In this document: in pieces, positions 33,138 through 44,408 of the stretch
How positions within the stretch are numbered: position 1 is the stretch's first letter
Layout: the number at the start of each line of letters is the position of its first letter
Assembly: GCA_037447655.1 (NCBI GenBank)
Contig: JBBHKE010000176.1
Span: forward strand, 124,001-188,000
Length of the DNA: 64,000 nt
From: Zygnema cylindricum
Lineage: Eukaryota; Streptophyta; Zygnematophyceae; Zygnematales; Zygnemataceae
Direction: 5' to 3'
Notes under the pieces: model-generated
Seen by the model: the letters and a program-made list of their open reading frames with translations, nothing else
Told to the model about the DNA's origin: nothing
The model's database searches: none
Position numbers and translations under genes: made by a program

Positions 33138-36100
33138 CTAACATCTATCCAAACTTGTCTGCAAACTTTGGAGCCCATTTGCAGAAATGCTCCGTTTGAC
33201 ACCTGGCCTCCATGCTGAAAACAATTTGGGGGGAGGATCTTTCCCAAAACAGACTGTCACTACTGTCAAATTATCGCTTGTCTGTCTTTTAAGAGCCTCT
33301 GCAACAAGTTCCCTCGAACATTGCTCCGGATCATTATGTTGTTGAAGTCTTTTTCTCGCATACTCAATCGCATTTTGACTCGTAAATACGTCCCAGAGTC
33401 CATCACATCCAAGAATCATAAACTCATCTTCTGCAGTCAAAGTAGCTTCACTAACTTCTGGTTCCGAAGTGAGGGGACTAGAAGAGCTTCTGGAGGGATC
33501 ACGATTCTTCAAACCCTGAAAAACGGCAAAACTCACATTAAAATTTTGGAGAACTAAAGCTTAACAAATTTACACCCAACCATCCCACAAGAAGGTCTTC
33601 GGCAGTAATCACTAGTGTTGGATATCAAGGACCGTTTGCCGATATTCGATATATATCGAATTTCAGGTACCCGATAATCGATATATCGCTTCGATATATC
33701 GAATACCAAATTATCGCGATATGTCGCCGATATGTCGCCGATATATCGTATCTCCGATATATCGAAGCATTAAAAAAAAAAAAAAATGAAAATTCTCACA
33801 GGTTTTCAAAGTCACGTGCCTTCAGACAAAGTGACCGTAAAATATTTGCCGATAAGAAATACGGTTTTTTCCCGAAAGTCAGCAGAGTGAAGGAGATCTC
33901 TGAGGTACATTGACGAGGTACACTTGTGAAGTACACGTACGTAATACGCAAGTACGGTTTTCCATACGAAAATGGACGGTTTCCAAATATTTGATGATTT
34001 TAGATATCTGATAGTCAGATTACGTGGAACCACTCATATCAGAACACTTATGTAAAAATTTATTTACAGACGATACGCAATGTACCCGAGGCCTCTGTAA
34101 TACATAAATTTTGCTGTCCGTGCTATTAAAGAGACCTCCTGATGTAACCATACCCAAAATAAGTAATTATATGAATTACAGAATTGGTACTTTTTTGTCG
34201 GTTACATTTTGCGGCGTCTACCTTTAGTCACGGAACGAAAATCACGTCGTACGTGGCGTATCAAACAATTTGTCTTTTACGCTAAAATAACATAATACAT
34301 AAAAATATTAAATATTAAATTTAAAAAATACTATATATCGCGATGATTTATGTTGGTCTCGGTACGATATATCGAGGATTCTGCCCGATCGATATTCGAT
34401 ATATCGAATATCGAAATTATCGCGGAATTTACCCGATGCCCAACACTAGTAATCACAGATCAAAATTAGCTTCAAATACTGTCATAAATGAAGAAACAAA
34501 TAACCTAATGTGGGGAGATGTTAAACCTAGACGCTACTGGAACATCATATGTGAAAGGTCAGAAGCAGACTTCATCGTGGACTTCTTGACACATGGGATA
34601 TGTCAACAACCACATGTATACCATAGTACAACAATGCCTGCTTGTGAATGCGCTGTGAGGCGAAGAACACTTCCCCTAACGCACATCCTGAATGCGAGAT
34701 GGGAGTAAACAAATTCACAACTCATGCATGAAAATGTAGCTGAATCATCAAAAAATATTACCTGCATATGCCAGTCTCCCAGTGCCCTTGCAACTCCAAG
34801 CTGTCCATTGAGGTAATCATCCTCCACAAATCCCCCAGCTGCCTCAATACGAGCTTTTTCTGCAGGTGATGTCGGCTTCTGGTCGTTTGACAAATCAACA
34901 GCCTTGCCTTTCCTTGAAAGCACAGCTCTGCAATCTCCAGCATTTGCAACCACCAGAGAACTGCCCAAAAAAAAAGGGAAAAAACACTCATCAGTAACCA
35001 TCTTCAAGACAATCAGAAGGCTCTGTTAGAAAGACCTTCAACTAGCATCACCATTCAATGCAGTATGATTCTGCCGTAGTTGTGCACAAACGTAAAATAC
35101 GTTGTGGCAAGTTTTAATACAAACAGAAGTTATACTGATTTGAAAATTAGGCAGAACGTGAAGCAGAGACCCATATGGACAAGACACAGCTGCAAAAGGA
35201 TTAAAGAGATTCTTATGTCATTAAATAAACATTCGTAACTTACCATAACACAAACAGTCAACCAAACCTCTAAAATACACTGCTTTTGCGAAAATGGAAA
35301 AAGGCTACAAATTGCCAAAAAAAACCTGTCTGACGTGTACAACAGCTATCTGACGTGTACAACATGAAAACAAAATTTGATGAAACACATACCCAAAACA
35401 AACAACAATCTAACACAAGTTTAGTTTAGATAAGAAAACGATAAAAAACAGGGTCTAAACAAAAAAATATGGTTCAGAACCTAGTCATGTCTAAACGAAG
35501 TACGGTTCAATTCCTTACTTGCCACAGACGAGGACAGTAAGAGCCGTTGTTCCGGAATCACACTGGCAAGATCCAGATGACCACGCCCTTTCAAGCGCCA
35601 TATCTGTTCTCTGAAACCCTCGACGAAAGGCCTGTTCATCTGGAAACGCAGGATCTTCGACAATATGTCGTAACAAATGTTCACTCGCGAAGTCAGCAGC
35701 GGCCTTTCCTCCATGGCCATCGAAAACCTGTCAAATCAAGATAAAAAAAACAGGATAAGACACACTGTGACATTTACCAGGGCTATCCATTCACAGGTTT
35801 TATGCAAAAGTAGAGAAAAAGTGAATCGACGGTGCAGATGACATCTTAGAGCAGTTGAACTGACATAAGGAACATGCACACATCATTGCGTATACATCAC
35901 CAAGACCTATACCAAAGGCGACAGACACTCAAAAGACTACCCATGGGACATGGGAGATGTCAAAACCAAAACAAAAACCGAAATAGAAATTAAACCACAC
36001 TTACCCCGTAAAATGCCCGCGGTCTGGCGAGCATCAATTCTCTGGCCAGGAAGTCAGTCAAATCATCTATGAGCACATGAAAATCCTCCATATAGGATCG

Positions 36101-37241
36101 TCCTCCAATATCAGTCCATCTTCCTGATCTCAGTGTGGGTACAAACGCCCTTGTTTCATCCACAACCTCTGGAATTCTTTCTATTCCACTAGCGCGGGAA
36201 CTGGACGGAGTCTGTATAGAAAAACAACCAAAATATGCTTTAAAGACACTTTATTTTTGAAACACACTCAGAATAAGAATCCTGAGAATCTTTATGCACT
36301 CTGCATCACTTCATCAATATCCGCAATATCTTCCAAAGCATCCCGAATTTAAATCATCGTCGACTCCGAAGCCAAAACAGGATTGCAAACTCAGTAAGAA
36401 GACAAGATTCCTGGGCTCATTAAGCACTTAAATTCCAATAAAAGGTAGGACCCTCGAATTACACAAATGCCTTAAACAACCATTCGATTTTGGAAAAAAA
36501 AATCTGGTAAATGCAGATTAACCCCTTTTCAGTTCTCACGACAGCTAAATTAAGAGAAAATGTTCCCTGGTCCCAATGTTTCCAGTAGTAAATTCCACTG
36601 TAATACTCTACCCCATAATCCACACGAACAAAAAATCATCTGAGTATTCCTCCCAATTCGGATTAAAGGTAATCAAAGCTGAAAAGGGATTTCGTTGAAC
36701 AAACATACAAAATATAATTCTAACCGTTAGCAATGTCTTTAACAAATATGTGCTCATATAAACATGAGTTCTCTCCTGTACTACTAAAATTCCTGACAAA
36801 TTTCTGCCAAGAACGAAATAAAAGATGTTGAAGGTACCTGTGACAAGAATAACACCCAAATAACATTCTAAATAACAAACAAAGTCATACCTCGAGACGG
36901 CCTCCACAAGAGCGCTCCAATCCCAGACCAATTCCAGTCAGAGAAGCCTCTGAAAAGCCGCGTGGAAGTCCTCTAGGGGCAGGCGGTCTGCTGCCACGAG
37001 GCATCGTTTCATTGGAAGATGCCATCCCCAAGGCAACCTCTTCCAACATACCTACCGCCGACCCTTCCTTCAGTTCTGATTCCTTAACAAACTCCTCTGG
37101 CTCTTCCAAAATGACAGTTTGGGATATTCGGATGTTTCCTATGTGCATTTGAACATTCGCTACTTTGCCGGTTCCTTTGTTGCTCTGAGTCCTCTCGGCT
37201 ATGGCGCTCACAGGCTGGGATATTTCTGCTCCGGCAGCCAT
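33138..37241 (-). CDS. PP2C-type Ser/Thr protein phosphatase (DBP1/PP2C22-like), 5 exons
   Basis: Exons on the minus strand: 37241-36891, 36211-36005, 35727-35519, 34960-34762, 33515-33138. Every intron is GT-AG and the phases join to 1344 bp = 447 aa. It removes phosphate from Ser/Thr using two Mn/Mg ions. The N-terminal ~116 residues (exon 1) are low-complexity. The catalytic domain follows with 'GGRSYMED' (Glu159, Asp160), 'VFDGHGG' (Asp189), '[12 protein letters not shown]', '[14 protein letters not shown]', '[17 protein letters not shown]', '[12 protein letters not shown]' (Asp360) and 'SDNLTVVTV' (Asp403), so the metal ligands are intact. The C-terminal '[15 protein letters not shown]' resembles the tail of the plant PP2C22/PP2C49 group. 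No signal peptide or membrane segment is seen. Start choice: the next upstream in-frame ATG would add residues unlike the family. Intron 4 carries a transposon. Confidence 0.95.
33613..34448. mobile_element. Non-autonomous hAT element (836 bp) in PP2C intron 4
   Basis: The ends are TAGTGTTGG...CCAACACTA (33613-33621 and 34440-34448), a perfect 9-bp terminal inverted repeat. They are flanked on both sides by the identical 8-bp target duplication GTAATCAC (33605-33612 and 34449-34456). An 8-bp duplication and TAGTGTTGG ends are typical of hAT transposons. Both subterminal regions are packed with ATATCG/CGATAT motifs. There is no transposase frame inside. It makes up two thirds of the 1246-bp intron and lies clear of both splice sites. 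Confidence 0.95.
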
Positions 37242-38170
37242 GGCCAGAGGTATGCATATATCGCCGGATAGATTGCGGCGGATACGGAGACAGACAAGAG
37301 ACAGGGGGTCGAGACAGAGAGAGAGCGAAGAGGAAAAACAACAAATTTCCACAGGTTGGACAATTACTGGAAAAAAGCAGCCAATAGGAGCTGTGTATGA
37401 GAGAGTGCGAAGGAGAGAGACCGAGATACACAGAGCACAGAGAGAAAGAGAGAAAGAGAGCGAGAAAGAGGTGGAGGCAGAGGGATTTCCCCCAAGATCA
37501 ATACTGCAAAACCTGAGTGGTAAGCGTTAAAAAATACGCAGTAGGAGGGACATAGAAGAGATGTATCTGCGAGTGAAAAGGAAGAAGAGAGAGAAGGCGT
37601 TAAGCTACTCGTGCGTGTGTTCTCCAACAAGTGAGGACGGTAAGAGAGACCGGAAGATGTTGCAACTCAAAAAGTGAGGTCACAGTCCAGTTAGGGTTTG
37701 AAGAAACTGGATGGGAGGGGAATAATAAAACAGAAGTTACAGCTGAAAGTGGGCTTTGTGCCGAGTACGTACGGATACCGTTACGTGTTTTGGCGCCAGA
37801 AAATGAAACGGAGTCGTTGCCGCCTTTGCGCGCTTTGCCAGCCGTAAGTCGTCAACAGTCGTCGATTGCACGTGAACACGACCGAGATCGGCGGAAAGCA
37901 TTGCAGGACGCGTGATATAAAGTGTGGAAATTCAACCTCTCTAGCCACGTGTGGAATAGTCTGGATGGGACCACGGGCATTGGCGGATTCACGGGGGATG
38001 ATCCCACCGTGAGCCATCATACGTGGCACAGATTTGGAGGATCGAGCGGAGAGCCGCTTTCCACGCTGGCATGCGCGCTGAATTCTCCCCGCCAATCACC
38101 GGAAGCTTCTGATCATTCGTCCGATAAGCGTGTGGGTACTAAATGCCGTCCGCTTCATTAAAATTGAAGC
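37242..38170 (-). promoter_or_regulatory. Upstream region of the PP2C gene with G-box/ABRE-like motifs
   Basis: Just upstream of the ATG (37290-37470) the coding-sense strand is rich in CT repeats, as in many plant 5' leaders. Farther out lie a perfect G-box in GCCACGTGTGG (37945-37955), CATACGTGGCAC (38019-38030) and TACGTGTTTTGGCGCC (37782-37797). ACGTGGC is the ABA-response core known from plants, and several PP2C genes are ABA-induced. The link to this gene is inference. The region could equally belong to an unseen gene to the right. Confidence 0.4.
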
Positions 38171-38555
38171 GCAAGGATTTTCTCCAGGGATTAGCGCGTT
38201 TCATTATGTTGACTTTTGTTGCGTGTTAGGAGCTCAAGTAACCACGTGTTGAGTTCAAATTGGCCAAAAAGGCAAAAACAGTGTCAGGGACAGGTGGTTT
38301 GTTCAAAGTGGTTAACCAAGTACTATGCTGGCTCAGCAAGTGCCGCCGGATATTTTTCGATTCGTACGCATCTTGGAAAACATCCAATCTTGATGTACGA
38401 ATTATGCCAAGTATGCGATTATTAACGTACCGCGTATTTAGCGCGCACTATCGAGGATATCAATTGGTGAAGTTTTGCACCTACCGTTCTTTGTAAGGCA
38501 ATTTTTTGTGATGAGTTCTGTTGAAAGAACGCGATATCCATCAAAAGATACTACA
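38171..38555. other. Unassigned intergenic DNA
   Basis: No supported gene or repeat; short overlapping frames only. Confidence 0.35.
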
Positions 38556-39063
38556 AGTACACCGCGAGTCGTAATTAGAGTAAACTACTCTAATTCGGTC
38601 GCTCGAAATGTCGACTCTATCACATGAAAAAGAGTAAACGATTCTAATTTTTTCATTATTCTATTTAAGGTACAGTTTAATTAGCGTTTTTAATTCTATT
38701 ATAGGTTCGTTTAAAATAGTGTGGAATACGGACTGTGTCAGACCGTGCAAAATTGTACTTTATTAAGTAAAAAAGTACAAATAATGATTTAATACAGGCA
38801 GTTATCATGTAACTGCGTTTAACAAACCACGTAGTGCATACGTCATAGTGACGATAAACTGTACGTTTTGCCATATTCTGTAAGAATACCTTATTCACAG
38901 TAGAGGATATTAGCGTGCCAAATTAGAGTACTTAAATAAATTAGAGTAAACTTCATTGTTGAAAAAGCTCTATCACATAAATTAGCGTTAATTACTCTAA
39001 TTTTTTTTTTAAGTTTTTGTACTCTAATTTTTTCATTACTCTAATTACGATTCGCGTTGTACT
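38556..39063. mobile_element. Inverted-repeat element (508 bp), MITE-like
   Basis: The left end AGTACACCGCGAGTCGTAAT (38556-38575, continuing TAGAGTAA) and the reverse complement of the right end AGTACAACGCGAATCGTAAT (39063-39044, continuing TAGAGTAA) match over 28 bases with two differences. The interior is AT-rich with repeated TTAGAGTA/TACTCTAA motifs. No coding frame is present. The target duplication is unclear: GATA occurs on both sides but five bases off on the left, so the superfamily is not assigned. Confidence 0.75.
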
Positions 39064-40068
39064 GATAACTGCCAAATTCGTACATTCGGCGCCAACCGTT
39101 ACTATTCATTGTGAAAACAAAAGTTCGGAGACGGACACATTCAAACAATAATGTTAATCTGCGCAAAAGTAGACCCATACAATACGCAAACAAAAACTTT
39201 TCTGGTATGATATCAACAAAAACATCTACTTATGTACAATATTGATTAGTTTTCTCCTACTCGCTCTTGTTATGGTCATGGTGCCGATAAAAAGTGAAAA
39301 GAAAAGAGTGTAAGGTATAAAAGTGTAAGGTACTACTCAAAAAATCAGCAAAATAATTGGGTTTGTGAAAAATCAGATCAAAATTTAGCGATGAGATGCA
39401 CATCCATATGTATAAAATTAAATGGCCATCAACATGGCTTCGAAGTTTTGGAAAAGGAAAATGAGGCACTTCCCCTGTGCTGCTTCAATATCATAATATT
39501 TTTATGATATTTGTTGAATATCAATAAAATGTTGACCGTCCACGAGATGGTGAGCGATATTGGGTTTAAACAGTGTCGTTTCCAAACATTAAAATGTGTG
39601 CTTTTGATGTTATACATAAAATATCAACCATTAATCTAATACTCGTGATTGGCGGCTTCGAGAATGTATCGAATGTAAGTATGCTACTTGTTTAAACCAT
39701 CTATCTAACCATCAGTTCCCGTAGAGATGTCGTCCCTCCGTTTTTGAAAAGGTACGCATGTAAAACGACACAACTTGTTCTCCCTTTAATATTAAGGTTT
39801 GTGTATATAAAGTGGCAGTTTGATAAGGGAGCAAAAAATGTGTTTTGATTGTACAAAAACCTTTTAATTGTCGGAATATGGTTCATATTCCAAATGGCTT
39901 GTGCAGCTCAGGCGATGTCATCGCCTTCCCCGAATAAGACCTAGTCAGATACGAATCTACACTGGGTTTGGGGATATTATTTACATTTCACCACTCCGAA
40001 TCCTAAACCGCGAGTCGCTATTAGCATTAAAATTAACAAGTGTAAAAAAACAATTTGAATCCGTAACC
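39064..40068. other. Unassigned AT-rich intergenic DNA
   Basis: No supported gene. The block CCGCGAGTCG at 40007-40016 matches the end of the element at 38561, followed by different sequence, and may be a trace of the same family. Confidence 0.3.
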
Positions 40069-40372
40069 AATCTCTGCCAGGCCGGCCGCGTCGGATCCGG
40101 AACGTATTCGGGTGGCAAATTTTGGGGGCTAGTCGAATTCGTTCGGGTGATTTAAAAACAAAAATAAAAAAATAGGGTAAGGCCAAGTTTTGGTACCCGA
40201 TTTTAACCTCTGCCATATGGCAGAAGTCAAAACAATGTACCCTAATTTGTACCCGATCCGTACTCGGCGGACCCCGTAAGATCCGGAACGGATTCGGGTG
40301 CCAAGCCGGCAAGGTGATTCAAAAGAAAAAAAAAAAACGGTTTTGGCCAAATTTCGGGTACCCAAATATGAC
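40069..40372 (+). repeat. Dispersed GC-rich repeat, copies 2 and 3 in tandem
   Basis: Two diverged copies (about 40069-40199 and 40245-40372) of the repeat at 24816-24990. Shared blocks are GATCCGGAACG(T/G)ATTCGGGTG(G/C)CAA, GGTGATT(T/C)AAAA and GG(C/T)ACCC-type palindromes at the unit edges. They are about 180 bp apart, in the same orientation as each other and as copy 1. Confidence 0.75.
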
Positions 40373-40439
40373 CTCTGGCTCGAGGTCTGTGCAAAGTTTT
40401 GTTTAAGAGTCGAACGCCTAGAGGGTAAAGTCAGTAATG

Positions 40440-40945
40440 TGGTGGATCAGTAATAATTTTTTTGCGATAAACGAATACCAATAGCTATCGGTTATGGAAC
40501 GGTGAGGGGTTCGGATATATCGCTCTAGGACAAACAATTTTTTTATAGGCGTACTTTGTAATAGTACGGTATTATTTTTTTCACTTTATAAAGCGTTGCA
40601 TGCCACGTACGATAATTTGTTAGGTACTCTGTATTACGGAAGAACTACAATCCAAAACAGTGGTATAAGCCGTACACATCTTATCTTTCTTTTAGTTTGA
40701 ACCGTTCAACATTCCCCGATAGTTATTGAACCGGTGTTATCGCGATGATAAACTGATATTATTGGTTATCGGTTATTATCGGTTATTGGATATCGGTAAT
40801 CAGTTATCATTGTTTATTATTAGTTTTTCATCGCGATAATGTCGGTACCGATATATCTTGCCAATATATCAATTATCGCTAGGCCAATTTTTTTGGCATA
40901 TCGGTTATCGGCAAGTGACTACCGATACACAACAATAGTGTACAC
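40440..40945. mobile_element. Probable hAT-like non-autonomous remnant
   Basis: The sequence is crowded with ATATCG, TATCGG and CGATAA motifs like the subterminal parts of the intact hAT element at 33613-34448. It runs to CTACCGATACACAACAATA (about 40918-40936), which on the minus strand starts TATTGTTGTGTATCGG and resembles a hAT end. A matching left end and a target duplication were not found, so it may be truncated. Confidence 0.45.
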
Positions 40946-40947
40946 TA

Positions 40948-41132
40948 CACGGTGTATCGCTATTAGTGTTAATGTTTTCTTTTCCACTAAAACCATATTT
41001 TCTCCGTACACACCAATTGGATTGTGGATCTGACGGTTGCGATTTCTCCATGTTATAATCGGACAAGTGTGTACGGAAAAAATCTGTTTTAAGTGGCGAA
41101 AAAATTCTTAACACTAATAGCGATACACGGTG
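40948..41132. mobile_element. 185-bp MITE with long inverted repeats and TA target site
   Basis: The left end CACGGTGTATCGCTATTAGT (continuing GTTAA) and the reverse complement of the right end CACCGTGTATCGCTATTAGT (continuing GTTAA) differ at one base in 25. Similarity continues, with small gaps, for about 70 bases to CCGTACACAC. TA occurs immediately outside each end (40946-40947 and 41133-41134). TA duplication with long terminal repeats fits a Tc1/mariner (Stowaway-type) MITE. It can fold into one long hairpin. Confidence 0.8.
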
Positions 41133-41134
41133 TA

Positions 41135-41795
41135 CAGACTAGGTTTCTTACAAGTTCGCCCGTGGTGTGAGGCATGTGGGACGTTGCCCTGAGAAGCCAA
41201 ATAAGGGTGTTTTTACATTAGGAGGTATGTGTAACAGTACGGATATCTATATTTTTGTAATACAAAGGCATTGGTTACATCGTGTAACGTATGTAAATAA
41301 GTTTTTATATACGTGGTTCAATTTGAGTGGCTCCACGTAAGTTGAGGATCCAATCATTAATATCGACAAATATTTCGAAACCGCCCGGGCACCTCGGATT
41401 TTTTGGGTGATATGTTTAGGGTTTTATATTAGTTTTGTTTTTTTTTTCCTACACATATTTATATACACGACGTCTTCGCTGCGCGGCGCGTCGTAACACA
41501 AAATGAATGTGGGGCGTTGCCCCGCATCTCCAACAAGTTGAAAGTAGCGCAAAAAATACAAGATTTAGTATAGTACTAAATCTCAAGATTCACCAAACCG
41601 AGGAAACATGTAACGAACCCATACTGTACTAAAGTGAATTGATAGCCTGTGGGATAACCTATGTCAGTTTCATTTAATTATGTCAATTTCACGCGGCATG
41701 TAGTAATTATTGGTTAATAAATCAGTGGAGATCAAGGTAGAAACCTTATTTATTAATTATGGTTAGTAATTGTATGATATTTTCTTATCGTTTTT
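41135..41795. other. Non-coding stretch upstream of the hAT remnant
   Basis: It contains a GGGGCGTTGCCCC hairpin at 41512-41524 and a weaker relative (GGGACGTTGCCCT) at 41180-41192. TTTTTTTTTCCTCAG just before 41805 would serve as a splice acceptor for the transposase-like sequence that follows. No gene is supported. Confidence 0.4.
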
Positions 41796-41805
41796 TTTTC
41801 CTCAG

Positions 41806-43117
41806 GTTTTCAAGCATTTTTGTCAAACATTGTTTGATGTTGGTGTTTTGTCCGGTAAAAGTGTTAACATCGACCAACTACTCCCGTCCGTCAATAGAGT
41901 AAAAAATTACATTATATCTTCTTCAAAATATATTCGTAGTTTGATCATCCCAAAACTTAGAGAAACTATTGATAACAATATATTTGTCACATTTACGACC
42001 GATCACTAGACCGAAACAATAAAAAAAACCTCATTCGTGTCCGCAACCGCTCATTTTATTGACAAGGAATTTAAACTTATTGCACGGAAGCTTTAAATTT
42101 ATCATTTTTTGGAGGAAAAACACACCGAGGAAAATGTTTTAACAACTTTCAATTTTTTTTTCACCAATTTTGAAATTTCCAATTTTGATGTTCTGGAAAA
42201 TCGCTGCGTTGTCTTGACCGACATTGGCGCTAACATGTGTACGGCTGAAAGTCTACTGAGTATGTGTACTTGGATACCTTGCGCGGACCATAAAATTGCT
42301 ACAATTCTGACAATGATCTTAAATAAGAGCAGAACTTCCAAAAAATACAAACACGATATGAAAGTTTCTGAATTGTTTGATCTAATTGACGCGTGTAAAT
42401 CATTGGTCAAGTTTTTCAAACAGAGTAATTCACAAAATCTTTTGAAAAGCACTTGAAAACAAAAAAACGCAACGTGGTGGAATTCTTTGCTCCGAATGTT
42501 TAAGAGGATTTATGGTGCATTCAATGAGATAGGACCAATTGCTCAAGCAAAAAATAAAGTGATGTTTTTTGCTTGTATCGATAACACTTACATTACCAAA
42601 CTTATACAATTTTTAAAAAGTTTTCAAGAAGCGACAAACCGGAATTGAAATCGTGAGGGTTAAACTTCGACAACTCGCAAACGACCTCGGTGGTGATGTT
42701 GATTTTGGTTGTCCTCAACGTATAACACAAAAACGAAAAATATCGCAAAGAATGGACGGTTTCTGCAATTTTTTTGGTGAGAGCGATGACAAAAATTAAG
42801 TTTTTATTACCAAAGACAAAAAAATGCTCGCTAATGACGAATTGAAACGTTATCTTGTTTCAAAATTAACCAGCGACAAAATATTAAACTTTAATATATT
42901 TGAATGGTGGAAAATTAAATCAAATGTACGTGCGAAAGATGGAGGATTTCCTATTCTAGCAGGTGTCGCGAGATCTATTCTACCTATTATGGCTTCTAGC
43001 TCCATGTCCGAATGCATTTTTTCGGATGTCGGGAACATGATAACAAAGAAGAGGAGCTCACTAGCGGCTTCAATTGTTAGTGATCTTTTGTGTGTTGATC
43101 CAACCGAGATTTTATAA
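41806..43117 (+). pseudogene. Decayed hAT-superfamily transposase gene
   Basis: Interrupted frames read in order: a 'FVTFTTDH-stop-TE' segment (41986-42015), where hAT transposases have D-x-W-T, so a stop replaces the Trp; 'FVSATAHFIDKEFKL' (about 42034-42078); 'VVLTDIGANMCTAE' then 'CTWIPCADHKIATIL', equivalent to the usual D-N-A-N-M and C-x-x-H blocks (42210-42310); and the C-terminal dimerisation region 'FPILAGVARSILPIMASSSM', 'SECIFSDVGNMITKKRSSL' (42950-43070). The final 97 codons (42824-43117) are open. In-frame stops at about 42009, 42095, 42456 and 42647 and a frameshift mean no active enzyme. The N-terminal zinc finger is not visible. Terminal repeats were not found. Confidence 0.88.
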
Positions 43118-44245
43118 ATGCATAGTTTTTGTTTTGTTTTATAATTATTGTTATTTTTTTAGTATTAGATATATTGTTTTTTTTTCTTATAATTTTTTGT
43201 TCTATTTCACAATTTCTCTAGTGTCGATCTTTTTTTTTTAAACAAGAATGCTTATTTTTATTGAATTACCAAAATGTCGTATTTATACGAAATTTAGATT
43301 TATAGATTTTGTGTAGTTTTTAAGTTTGAGGTTGAGAATTTGTATAATAGAGTCGAAAATAGGACAAGGTTGTGATTTGTTTCTTTTTATATTTGATACT
43401 ACGAAATCATTTTTGTTTTTTTGCTTATCACAATGTGTTGTTTGCTAATTGATTTTCTACGTGAAAAACTAAGATTTTTTTTTAAGCATCTGCATAATTC
43501 ATAACATAGTATTGTAATCAAAAGAAAAACCGTCCAAAAAATGTAGCGAAATGTTGTTCTATGACAGCTGGTGCAGCTCCAGCTGTTGCTGAAGTAGTAG
43601 CCATCACAGAACCAAAGATAGAAAGCACCCAAGACACCAGCTTTGATCCACTGTATAAAACAGTCAATTTGGCCAAATAGCCCCAAACTGTATGAGATTA
43701 CATTTTACCGCGTGTGCTGACAACTCACAAAGTTTCAAGCAAAACGCACTATTAAACCAAGAGATATAACCCACAGAATATCTCTAAAAATGCACATATG
43801 TGCTCTTTGAAACCTCATGAAAGGAATACATACAAATATTAAGTCAAAGAATTTATACTAATATATTCTACTACTACCTACCTAGCCAATCACAATACTG
43901 TAAAGAGTCCTACGGTACTTTCTAACCGTACTCTAAAGTAATCTGACTATGTACCTGATGTATGTTAATTTAGTCAACGGTATGTGTATTTGTTTCATAC
44001 TAAAGGACAATCCTTAATTGTCTACGTCTGTCTTTCACTTAACTGTACATACTAATATAAATGAACGTGAAGACAAATTCCGGTTTCCATAAGGTTATCG
44101 CCGACATTCAGACTTTGATAAGTGACAAGATCCACCGTGTCACTGTGGTCCACTATCAGATTCTGGTAAGTATTTGTCGGTCTGATCTTGTCCATCGGAC
44201 GGTATGTCACAATTAAGTAGTGCTCACCATTTCGGGATCTTTCTT
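43118..44245. other. Unassigned region with a possible exon-like fragment
   Basis: Mostly AT-rich. On the minus strand, about 43646-43520, one frame reads 'SWVLSIFGSVMATTSATAG' with AG just upstream (CTGTTTTATACAG). This could be a captured exon or chance; I do not recognise the protein. The right part (about 43900-44245) may be the rest of the 3' LTR of the minus-strand copia element at 44409. Confidence 0.25.
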
Positions 44246-44408
44246 TTCTTATGAACCGTCCGATGTGATCTCATTAGTTTAATATAGTTCATATTGTCAA
44301 ATTACACTAATTCTGACACGCAGTTTAAAACAACTCTAGAAATGTTTCTAAGTCTTGTATTTTCTTGTCACATAATATAGAGAGGACTAAAGCTTTTATA
44401 CACCAACA
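44246..44408 (-). repeat. 3' LTR (5' part) of copia element E
   Basis: On the minus strand it starts TGTTGG at 44408 right after GGGGAG (44414-44409). The 163 bases are repeated almost exactly at 45104-45266, offset 858, as expected of an LTR pair. The LTR continues to lower coordinates, but its end could not be fixed because the other LTR is cut at this point. Confidence 0.85.

Noticed and set aside
37201-37915. Plus-strand frames opposite the PP2C 5' region
   Set aside because: They are Arg/Glu-rich translations of GA repeats opposite a CT-rich leader, and no conserved domain was seen.
41512-41524. Helitron 3' end hairpin (GGGGCGTTGCCCC)
   Set aside because: No CTRR terminus follows at the expected distance, and no Rep/helicase sequence or TC 5' end was found.
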